A DNA stretch of 64,000 nucleotides from Lactobacillus panisapium (lineage in GTDB: Bacteria > Bacillota > Bacilli > Lactobacillales > Lactobacillaceae), in NCBI RefSeq assembly GCF_019469265.1, contig NZ_CP048268.1, forward strand, positions 1 through 64,000, read 5' to 3'. A model generated the notes under the pieces. The model did not search any database. It worked only from the letters and a program-made list of their open reading frames with translations, and had not been told where the DNA came from. A program made the translations under genes and the position numbers. Below, piece by piece: positions 56,940 through 64,000 of this stretch. Position 1 is the stretch's first letter. Each line of letters opens with the position of its first letter.

Positions 56940-58394
56940 GTGTTAGAAACTGTTAATCGCATTTTTCAAATTTTTGGTGCTAGCGTTGTAGTACCACTGA
57001 TGATTTTTATAGTTGCATTATGTTTAAGAGTTAAACCAAAAACGGCGATGATGAGCGCTTTTTATGCAGGCGTTGGCTTAACCGGCTTTGGCTGGATAAT
57101 CCAAGCGTTCACGCCCACTATCACTAAGATTATTAGGCAAATGGTGAGTATTACCGGCATTAAATTACCAATTGTTGATATTGGCTGGCAAGCCGGCTCA
57201 CTTGCTTCCTTCGGCTCAACGGTCGGACTTAGTTTCTTTGTTTTTGGGTTGATCGCTGAAGTTTTACTGTTTGCCTTGGGCGTAACCAAAATATTTATGG
57301 CTTCCAATTTGTGGAATAACTTTGGTTTTATGATTTGGGGCACGATGTGTTATTACGTTACCCATAATTTTTGGTTGTCACTGGGCTTATCATTTTTTAT
57401 GTTGCTTTACGCACTAGTTTTAGCAGAAATCCAGGCAGATCGTTGGTCAGATTATTATGGTGTAAAAAACGCTTCGGTTGCCTCCCTGCATAATATTGAG
57501 CAGGTTATCCCGGCGATCTTGCTAGATCCACTGTGGAATCTGCTTGGATTCAATAAGGTAAAAATGACGCCGGAATATTTTAAAAACAAACTTGGCGTTT
57601 TCGGCGAACCAACGACCCTAGGAGCGCTATTAGGTTTGTTAATCGGTATTTTGGGTAATTTAACGAGTCTGGGCAAATTGCAAGCCTGGGGTCAAATCTT
57701 AACGGTAGCAGTTCAATTGTCAGCTGTTATGACCATTTTTCCATTAATTACTAACGTTTTTTCTAAAGCTTTTACGCCATTAGCTGATGAAATTGATAAA
57801 AATACGCATAAAAATGCATCGCCTTCAAAGGAAGATGCAGTGGCTGCAACGAGTAAAAAGCGCTGGTTCTTGGGCGTTGATGATGGTGTTGGTTATGGCG
57901 AGCCCGCAACGATTATTGCCGGCGTCATTCTAATTCCGATTATGGTAGTGATTGCCTTCATTCTTCCCGGTAATAAAACATTACCCATTGTGGATTTGAT
58001 TTCTTTGCCCTTTATGGTGGAATCAATCGTTGCTTTAACTCGTGGTAATATTTTAAAGGTAATTGCTAACGGAATTGTTTGGTTCAGTTTGGGCTTATAT
58101 GCGTCAAGCTGGCTTGGCACTTTTTACACTGGGGCGGTAGCACATTATGGTGTTGCTTTACCTGCTGGCATTGTTTTGATTACCAGCTTCAACTTGATGG
58201 CACGGCCACTAAATGCTTTAGTATTTGCGGCTTTTGTATCACAAAATCCGCTTTATATTGGCTTAGCCATCTTAGTTTATTTGGCTTTATTGTACGGCTT
58301 GCGGCGCTATCGGCCTCAGATTTGGCAATACTTAGACAACATGGCTGCCAAAAATGTTGGCTATTCTGGGAGTAATGAAAAGATAACTTATTAA
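56940..58394 (+). CDS. PTS galactitol-family EIIC (GatC/SgcC-like) permease
   Basis: 484 residues from GTG 56940 (AAGGGGG upstream). About ten to twelve hydrophobic helices with GatC-like features: ITGIKLPIVDIGWQAGSL and GYGEPATIIAGVILIPIMVVI, in parts GWQAGSLASFGSTVG and VGYGEPATIIAG. In the PTS it would need EIIA and EIIB, neither of which is visible in this operon, while a sugar kinase is. It may therefore act with distant partners or as a facilitator. Confidence 0.87.
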   Translation: MLETVNRIFQIFGASVVVPLMIFIVALCLRVKPKTAMMSAFYAGVGLTGFGWIIQAFTPTITKIIRQMVSITGIKLPIVDIGWQAGSLASFGSTVGLSFFVFGLIAEVLLFALGVTKIFMASNLWNNFGFMIWGTMCYYVTHNFWLSLGLSFFMLLYALVLAEIQADRWSDYYGVKNASVASLHNIEQVIPAILLDPLWNLLGFNKVKMTPEYFKNKLGVFGEPTTLGALLGLLIGILGNLTSLGKLQAWGQILTVAVQLSAVMTIFPLITNVFSKAFTPLADEIDKNTHKNASPSKEDAVAATSKKRWFLGVDDGVGYGEPATIIAGVILIPIMVVIAFILPGNKTLPIVDLISLPFMVESIVALTRGNILKVIANGIVWFSLGLYASSWLGTFYTGAVAHYGVALPAGIVLITSFNLMARPLNALVFAAFVSQNPLYIGLAILVYLALLYGLRRYRPQIWQYLDNMAAKNVGYSGSNEKITY

Positions 58395-58413
58395 TAAAAA
58401 GGAGATAATTACG

Positions 58414-59385
58414 ATGAAGAGAATTGATGGACACTTGCATTTGGTTCGGTCAGTAGCAGGCTTATCTGCCAAGGGCCGAATGACGCCTTTAGGCAATGGC
58501 AAGGCGATTTGGGATAACGGCATGTTCTTAAACCTGATCCCAGAAGGCTGGGGCGATCATGATTTTACGGCTGAATCAGCATTGAAGGTAATGCAAGAGA
58601 ATGATGTCGAAAAAGCTGTGCTGCTTCAGGGCAGTTTATACGGTTTTCAAAATTATTATTCTTACCAGGCTGCTAAAAAATATCCCGATAAGTTTATTGC
58701 CGCTTTTTCAGTCGATCCGTTTGCGGATAATGCCATGGAAATTGTCAGACGTCATGTTGAGGATTTGGGCTTTCGGGCAATTAAGTTGGAGATTAGCCAG
58801 GGTGGAGGTCTGCACGGCTACCACAAGCCATTCCGTCTGGATACGTCACCCGAATTGGGAAAAATTTTCCATTTCTTCGCTGATTATCCTGGCTTTGTCA
58901 TAACCGTTGATTACGGCGACTACACGCAATATAGCTATGAGCCAGAGGCAATTGTTAATTTGGCTCAGAGGTACCCCAAATTAGACTTTGTCGTCTGTCA
59001 CCTATCGTTTCCGAATGCCGATCATTTAAATCGTTTGGAAAACGCACTTCAGCAATGGGAGCCGTATGCTAACATCTACACCGAGATTTCCGCAATTCAA
59101 GATATTGAAAAAGAAACAGAATTTCCGTTTCCACGTTGTCAAAAAGATGTTGCTTTAGCTAAAAAGGTGCTAGGTGCTAAAAGAATCTTTTGGGGAACTG
59201 ATTCGCCATGGTCATCAACGTTCAATTCCTATCACAACTTGGCAACATGGCTAGAAGCAACGGATATCTTTACTGAATCAGAACTAGAAGACGTTATGTA
59301 TAATAATGCCAACCGCATTTACTTTAAGCCGCAAAACGTGCAAGCAATGCGTGATAGTGTAGATCCAGTTTTTAAAAATAAATAA
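58414..59385 (+). CDS. Amidohydrolase-family (PF04909-like) metal enzyme
   Basis: 323 residues in a TIM-barrel amidohydrolase pattern: DGHLHL at the N-terminus, ending with FWGTDSPWSS, whose Asp is the metal ligand. The family includes decarboxylases and lactonases as well as hydrolases. In this operon a sugar-acid decarboxylase or lactonase role is attractive but unproven. AAGGAG precedes the ATG, 19 bases after the permease. Confidence 0.85.
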   Translation: MKRIDGHLHLVRSVAGLSAKGRMTPLGNGKAIWDNGMFLNLIPEGWGDHDFTAESALKVMQENDVEKAVLLQGSLYGFQNYYSYQAAKKYPDKFIAAFSVDPFADNAMEIVRRHVEDLGFRAIKLEISQGGGLHGYHKPFRLDTSPELGKIFHFFADYPGFVITVDYGDYTQYSYEPEAIVNLAQRYPKLDFVVCHLSFPNADHLNRLENALQQWEPYANIYTEISAIQDIEKETEFPFPRCQKDVALAKKVLGAKRIFWGTDSPWSSTFNSYHNLATWLEATDIFTESELEDVMYNNANRIYFKPQNVQAMRDSVDPVFKNK

Positions 59386-59397
59386 AGGAGCTAGAAG

Positions 59398-60354
59398 ATG
59401 AGCAAAATAAAAGTATTGGTAACAGGGATTATTCCCGAGGCAGGACTTACCGAATTAAGGAAAAACTTTGATGTAACCTATGAGCCTGAGAAGGAAACGC
59501 GCGAATGGGTGTTAGAGCATTTATCTGAATATGAGGGCCTACTCATTATGGGGCTGAAAGGTGACCGTGAATTGATTGATGCGGGAACCAATCTCAAAAT
59601 TATTACCGCTAACGGTGTGGGCTTTGATCATATTGATATTGAATATGCTAAACAAAAAGGGATTGTTGTCGCTAATTGTCCGCAAGGCGTCCGGGTTCCA
59701 ACTGCTGAAATGACCTTTACCCTATTATTAGCTACTGTGCGTCATTTGCATTTTTATGATAAAGTCGTGCGCTCAGGTAACTGGATTGATGTTTCAGAAC
59801 CCAAATATATGGGGATGAGCTTACAGGGTAAAACACTAGGTGTTTATGGTATGGGCAGAATTGGCTCTGAAGTTGCTAAATTTGCTCAGGTATTCGGCAT
59901 GAAAGTAATTTATAATGATGCGCATCGCTTGGATAGTGCATTAGAAACAAAGCTTGACGTTAAGTACGTTGATTTTGCCACAATGGTTAAAAATTCAGAT
60001 GTGATTACGCTGCATGCGCCAGCGCTACCATCAACTACGGGAATTTTTAATGCGGAAGTCTTTAAGGAAATGAAAAACTCGGCTTATATCATCAATGCTG
60101 CGCGGGGTCAGCTGATTAAACAGGATGATTTAATTGCAGCTCTTAAAAATGGTGACATTGCTGGTGCTGGTCTGGACGTTTATGAAACAGAACCAAATAT
60201 TCCGCAAGCACTGCGTGACTTAGATAATGTAGTTTTATCCCCACACGCTGGAACCGGAACTTTAGAAGCAAGGACTGCGATTGCGGCTGAAGCATCACAG
60301 AACTTGATTTCTTATTTACGAGATCATCAACCGTTAAACCAAGTTAACCAGTAA
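59398..60354 (+). CDS. D-isomer-specific 2-hydroxyacid dehydrogenase
   Basis: 318 residues. The Rossmann dinucleotide motif GVYGMGRIGSEVAK is near 150, and the catalytic Arg lies in INAARGQLI. A Glu-bearing YETEPNIP segment and His in LSPHAGTGT complete the hydroxyacid dehydrogenase active site. It reduces a 2-keto acid or oxidises a hydroxyacid with NAD. In the pathway it could act on a keto-sugar acid. It starts 12 bases after the amidohydrolase. Confidence 0.92.
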   Translation: MSKIKVLVTGIIPEAGLTELRKNFDVTYEPEKETREWVLEHLSEYEGLLIMGLKGDRELIDAGTNLKIITANGVGFDHIDIEYAKQKGIVVANCPQGVRVPTAEMTFTLLLATVRHLHFYDKVVRSGNWIDVSEPKYMGMSLQGKTLGVYGMGRIGSEVAKFAQVFGMKVIYNDAHRLDSALETKLDVKYVDFATMVKNSDVITLHAPALPSTTGIFNAEVFKEMKNSAYIINAARGQLIKQDDLIAALKNGDIAGAGLDVYETEPNIPQALRDLDNVVLSPHAGTGTLEARTAIAAEASQNLISYLRDHQPLNQVNQ

Positions 60355-60404
60355 AATTTTTCTAGCTCTTAGGTCAAGGTGCTTGATTGCTAGTGCATTC
60401 ACAG

Positions 60405-60441
60405 AGCAATCTCCAAGTTCATCCGGGGATTGCTTTTTTTA
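60405..60441 (+). terminator. Hairpin inside the catabolic operon
   Basis: AGCAATCTCC (60405-60414) pairs with GGGGATTGCT (60425-60434, one wobble), then a T run. It lies between the dehydrogenase and FG-GAP-like genes and would split or attenuate the operon. Confidence 0.75.
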
Positions 60442-60465
60442 AAGTTAATTACTTGAGGTAAATAG

Positions 60466-61470
60466 ATGAAATTTAGCAAAATTTTTAGCGACCAGTTGGA
60501 TCACTGTTATGCAATCATGCGTCTGCAAGCTTTAGACCGTGATTTTATCATTGTCGCTTCGGAAGAAAACCAACCATGTTACGCCTATGATTTGGATAAT
60601 CACTTTAAAAAAACGACGGTTTGGTCAACTGTTGGCGGCACAATGACTTTAGTGCCGCTACCGGGAAGTCTGAATTTTTTAGCTACACAAAAGTTCTATC
60701 CCGGTTTCAACTCCCAGCATTGCCGCATTGTGAAGGAGACCTTTAACGGGACAGGCTGGGACCAAACTGTCATCGGCGAATTTCCGTATATTCACCGTTT
60801 TGACCTGATTCCGCAACCTGAAAGTGGTGCTTACTGGTACGTTGGCTGTTCGATTGCCAACTCCAAAAAATTTACTGATGATTGGTTAGATCCTGGCAAA
60901 GTCTGGGTTGGCACTTATGACGATGAACAAGCAAAATTGACGGATTTACGTGCTTTACCAATTAGAATTACTAAAAATCACGGCTATCACCGCATGGCGG
61001 GTTATTCACTAATTACCGGTGCTGAGGGTATCTTCAGACTTGATTATCCCAGCCAAACGAGTGATTGGCACTTGCAGCAGTTAGCACAAAAAGAAACTTC
61101 AGATATTGCCGCAGCAGATATTAACGGTGATGGTCAACTGGAATATTTGGCAATTGAGGGTTTCCATGGCTCGCGTTTGCGAATGTATGATGCGAATTTT
61201 AATTCTGTAGCAACTAGCAAATTTGCAACACCGTTTGGCCACGCAATTTGGGGTGGAGAAATTGCTGGACGTGATTATTTCTTATTCGGCTGGCGTGCAG
61301 GAAAGCAGGGCCTTGAATTAATTAAAGATCTTCAGTTAGACGCGACACTGATTGGTGAGCACTTAGGACCAAGTAATGTGACCGTTTTTGCCAAAAATAA
61401 GCAGCAATATTTATTATCCGCCAACCGCGAAGCTAATGAAGTAGCGGTTTATCAAATCAGTACTAAATAG
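60466..61470 (+). CDS. FG-GAP/VCBS-like beta-propeller protein
   Basis: 334 residues. Repeated beta blades with a calcium-type DINGDGQLEYLAI motif near residue 222, as in FG-GAP/VCBS repeats. No signal peptide, so cytoplasmic. Such proteins accompany sugar-catabolic operons without an assigned reaction. A sugar-binding or isomerase role is inferred only from context. Confidence 0.72.
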   Translation: MKFSKIFSDQLDHCYAIMRLQALDRDFIIVASEENQPCYAYDLDNHFKKTTVWSTVGGTMTLVPLPGSLNFLATQKFYPGFNSQHCRIVKETFNGTGWDQTVIGEFPYIHRFDLIPQPESGAYWYVGCSIANSKKFTDDWLDPGKVWVGTYDDEQAKLTDLRALPIRITKNHGYHRMAGYSLITGAEGIFRLDYPSQTSDWHLQQLAQKETSDIAAADINGDGQLEYLAIEGFHGSRLRMYDANFNSVATSKFATPFGHAIWGGEIAGRDYFLFGWRAGKQGLELIKDLQLDATLIGEHLGPSNVTVFAKNKQQYLLSANREANEVAVYQISTK

Positions 61471-61480
61471 GGTGAATAAA

Positions 61481-63001
61481 ATGAATTACTTTTTAACCAT
61501 TGATAATGGAGGAACTAATACTAAGGCAATCATTATTGATGCACAAGGTCACCAGCTAGGTAAGGCGTCATTTGGCACTAAGAGACTAACACCTCAGCCT
61601 GATTTTCAAGAAATTGCTCTAACTACGCTGTTAACCGATATTGGTCATGTCATTCAAAAGGCCTTGCAAAACGCCCAGATTATGCCCGAGCAAATTAGTG
61701 CGGTAGCTGTTGTTGGACACGGTAAGGGATTATACGTGCTTGACCAAAATGGCAAGATTTTTATGAACGGTATTTTGTCAACGGATAATCGTGCTAAAAA
61801 GATTGCGGCAGCGTTAAATAAGCAAGTAGCACGGATTTATCCGCTTAGCCATCAACAAGTTATGGCTAGTCAGGCACCGGTTATTTTGCACTGGTTAAAG
61901 GAAAACCAACCAGAAAAGTATCGACGGATTGGTTATGTTTTATCCAATAAAGATTTTATTCGCTATTTATTAACGGGAAAAATTTACCAGGAATTGGGTG
62001 ATGCTTCTGGTAATAACCTAGTTAATTTGAATACCGGTTCGTATGATTTACACCTGTTAGACTTTTTTGGAATACCAGAAATTTATCCTAAACTGCCACC
62101 AATCATTCATGCAACTGATTATGCTGGTGAAATTACTGCTGCGGCTGCCCAAGCTACTGGTTTACGGCAAGAAACGCCGGTTTATGGTGGGATGTTTGAT
62201 ATTGATGCTTGTGCCCTGGCAACAGGAGTGTTGGATGAGCAATTATTCAGTATGATTGCTGGGACGTGGAACATGAACATTTTTCCTAGCAAGCAGCAAG
62301 CTCCGATTACGGCAGGCTTAATGAATTCAATCTTTCCAACGGGTGAAAATCTCATCGAGGCTTCTAGTCCAACTTCCGCTGGTAACCTTGATTTGATGCT
62401 GAAAATGTTGCTAGCAGACGAAAGGCAAAACGCCCAAGCCAATCACAAATCAATCTATGATTATTTGGAAACAATGCTCGAAAACACTGATGCAAATTAT
62501 GCACAGCTGGTGTTTTTCCCATTTTTATACGGTAGTAACGTTGATCCAAACGCTGAAGGTGCCTTTATGGGGATTCAAAGCTCAACAACGAAGTCAGAAA
62601 TGATTAGGGCCGTTTATGAAGGAATCTGTTTTGCCCATCATTATCACGTTGATCAGTTGTTAAAGGTTTTAGGGCATCCACCAGTTGCCATTCGCATGTC
62701 TGGGGGAGCTTGCAATTCTAAACAATGGGTTCAAATGTTTGCGGATGTTTTAAATTTACCGATTGAGCTCACGGCAGCAACTGAACTTGGTGGGTTAGGT
62801 GGCGCAATTGCTTGTGCCGTCGGTTCTGGTGTTTATCCGGATTTTCTGACGGCAGTGAGCAAAATGACCCGGGTAGTTGCGCGCTATGAGCCGCGCGAAG
62901 CAGCAACAAAGATATATGAGCAAAAATATCATGTGTACAGGTCCTTATTGCAGGCGCTTGATGGCAATTGGGCTGGATTAAACGACTTAAAAAGGAGTTG
63001 A
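61481..63001 (+). CDS. FGGY-family carbohydrate kinase (L-xylulokinase-like)
   Basis: 506 residues from ATG 61481; a GTG at 61472 is also possible. The N-terminal TIDNGGTNTKA phosphate motif, a central FDIDACALATG segment and the C-terminal RMSGGACNSKQWVQM ADP-binding motif mark the FGGY family. The closest recognisable members phosphorylate L-xylulose or related ketoses. The product would feed the UlaE-type epimerase encoded directly downstream. Confidence 0.9.
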   Translation: MNYFLTIDNGGTNTKAIIIDAQGHQLGKASFGTKRLTPQPDFQEIALTTLLTDIGHVIQKALQNAQIMPEQISAVAVVGHGKGLYVLDQNGKIFMNGILSTDNRAKKIAAALNKQVARIYPLSHQQVMASQAPVILHWLKENQPEKYRRIGYVLSNKDFIRYLLTGKIYQELGDASGNNLVNLNTGSYDLHLLDFFGIPEIYPKLPPIIHATDYAGEITAAAAQATGLRQETPVYGGMFDIDACALATGVLDEQLFSMIAGTWNMNIFPSKQQAPITAGLMNSIFPTGENLIEASSPTSAGNLDLMLKMLLADERQNAQANHKSIYDYLETMLENTDANYAQLVFFPFLYGSNVDPNAEGAFMGIQSSTTKSEMIRAVYEGICFAHHYHVDQLLKVLGHPPVAIRMSGGACNSKQWVQMFADVLNLPIELTAATELGGLGGAIACAVGSGVYPDFLTAVSKMTRVVARYEPREAATKIYEQKYHVYRSLLQALDGNWAGLNDLKRS

Positions 63002-63010
63002 ATAGTAATT

Positions 63011-63889
63011 ATGACCGTTAATTCACTAGGTATTTATGAAAAAGCTCTGCCACAAGAACTATCTTGGCGAGAGACCTTTGAACTCACCCATGAACTGGGC
63101 TTTAATTTTTACGAATTTTCCGTTGATGAAAGCGATGCTCGCTTGGCCCGGCTTGACTGGAGTTACGAGGAACGCAGCCGCATGCGCAGCTTAATGTGGC
63201 AAACGGGGATGCGGATCAACAACTTAATGCTGTCCGGACACCGCCGCTTTCCGCTGGGGTCAAAGGATCCTGCTGTCCGGCAAAAGTCTGTGCAGATGCT
63301 AGCTAAAGCCGTCGACTTATGCGTTGATTTAGGCATTCACAATATTCAGATGGCTGGCTATGACGTCTATTATGAGGACAAAAGTGCCTTATCGCGCGAA
63401 TTATACGTTGAAAATCTAACTAAATGCGTGCACCTAGCAGCTAAAAAGAATGTGATGCTATCGATTGAAACCATGGATGACCCGTTTATTAATAACCTAG
63501 CCAAGATCAGTCACTACCATGACTTGGTTAAAAGCCCGTGGCTGCAGGCTTACCCTGATTTAGGTAATTTAAGCGCCTGGCCGGAAAACGATGTCCCAGC
63601 AGAACTAGAAAACTACATTGACACCATTTGCGCGATTCACCTAAAGGACAGTAAACCGGTAACGGCCACTTCTAAGGGGCAGTTCAAGAACGTGCCCTTT
63701 GGCCAGGGTTGCGTTGACTTTGCCGGTCTGCTGCGGCTGCTTGTCCGGTTAAACTATAGTGGCAGTTTTACCATTGAGATGTGGTCTGGTGATAATGGCG
63801 ATGAACAGGCAGTGGAGGAAGTCAAGGCTGCCAAAGCCTTTTTCGATCAAATTTTTGCTCAAGTAGGGATTGAGCAGGAAGCAATTTAA
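63011..63889 (+). CDS. ulaE: L-ribulose-5-phosphate 3-epimerase (UlaE-type)
   Basis: 292 residues, TIM-barrel xylose-isomerase-like fold, ending WSGDNGDEQAVEEVK. Family pieces are YEFSVDESDARLARLDW, NIQMAGYDVYYE, LSIETMDD and IHLKDSKPV. The enzyme interconverts L-xylulose-5-P and L-ribulose-5-P (SgaU/UlaE/SgbU). It begins 9 bases after the kinase gene. Confidence 0.93.
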   Translation: MTVNSLGIYEKALPQELSWRETFELTHELGFNFYEFSVDESDARLARLDWSYEERSRMRSLMWQTGMRINNLMLSGHRRFPLGSKDPAVRQKSVQMLAKAVDLCVDLGIHNIQMAGYDVYYEDKSALSRELYVENLTKCVHLAAKKNVMLSIETMDDPFINNLAKISHYHDLVKSPWLQAYPDLGNLSAWPENDVPAELENYIDTICAIHLKDSKPVTATSKGQFKNVPFGQGCVDFAGLLRLLVRLNYSGSFTIEMWSGDNGDEQAVEEVKAAKAFFDQIFAQVGIEQEAI

Positions 63890-63907
63890 GTAAGAAAGGA
63901 GCTAAAG

Positions 63908-64000
63908 ATGCTCGAACAATTAAAGCAAGAAGTCTATGAAGCCAACATGCAGCTGCCTAAGCTGGATCTAGTCACCTTTACCTGGGGTAATGTTTCTGGC
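63908..64000 (+). CDS. L-ribulose-5-phosphate 4-epimerase (UlaF/AraD), partial
   Basis: The first 31 residues ([20 protein letters not shown], then [11 protein letters not shown]) match the N-terminus of UlaF/AraD class II aldolase-like epimerases, which make D-xylulose-5-P. AAAGGAG precedes the ATG. The gene is cut by the window end. Confidence 0.88.
   Translation, partial: MLEQLKQEVYEANMQLPKLDLVTFTWGNVSG

Overview
The window is the replication-origin end of a low-GC Lactobacillaceae chromosome. The dnaA-dnaN-yaaA-recF-gyrB-gyrA-rpsF-ssb-rpsR-gdpP-rplI-dnaB order, the TTG-started dnaA, and the PTS, M13-peptidase and Rgg content point to Lactobacillus in the strict sense (acidophilus/delbrueckii side). 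Species cannot be fixed from the sequence alone. The top strand follows leading-strand replication, and nearly all core genes lie on it.

Region 1 (1-16.2 kb) is the conserved core. DnaA boxes precede dnaA, and a DnaA-trio plus AT-rich unwinding region lies between dnaA and dnaN. Sliding clamp, RecF, gyrase, the S6-SSB-S18 operon, the c-di-AMP phosphodiesterase GdpP, ribosomal protein L9 and replicative helicase follow, then a CsbD-like stress protein. A small DUF4260/MerR pair on the minus strand interrupts the block. Region 2 (16.2-22.3 kb) holds a DUF2974 lipase-like protein, an MgtC-family protein, and an RpiR regulator divergent from a 6-phospho-beta-glucosidase and its beta-glucoside PTS EIIBC.

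Region 3 (22.3-about 50 kb) is an accessory region anchored on a tRNA-Thr(AGT) gene. The last 12 bases of the tRNA recur, increasingly degenerate, at about 30.6, 32.6, 36.8 and 41.05 kb, so the region looks like successive integrations at one tRNA. The module next to the tRNA is an apparently intact integrative element: tyrosine integrase, excisionase-like HTH, HUH endonuclease fused to an SF3 helicase, FtsK/TcpA-like ATPase, repressor, and two secreted cargo proteins. Later modules carry an MqsR-like toxin with a YgiT-HTH/Panacea antitoxin, degraded IS3-family ends, an EamA-like transporter, an Rgg/MFS pair, a CPBP protease homologue with members of a three-copy family of unknown function, and XRE/DUF3278. 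Past the last repeat come a third family member, another Rgg-like regulator, two ABC half-transporters, a bacteriocin-like secreted protein with small membrane proteins, and a third Rgg regulator.

Region 4 (50-64 kb) has pepO, tandem alpha/beta hydrolases and small membrane proteins. It ends with a LacI-controlled catabolic operon: GatC-like EIIC, amidohydrolase, 2-hydroxyacid dehydrogenase, FG-GAP-like protein, FGGY kinase, UlaE-type epimerase, and the start of a UlaF/AraD epimerase cut by the window end. This operon probably feeds a sugar or sugar acid via L-xylulose-5-P and L-ribulose-5-P into D-xylulose-5-P. No EIIA or EIIB is visible. The three Rgg-type regulators, a recurrent AAATACGACTTTTT-like motif and PepO together suggest peptide-pheromone control of the accessory region.
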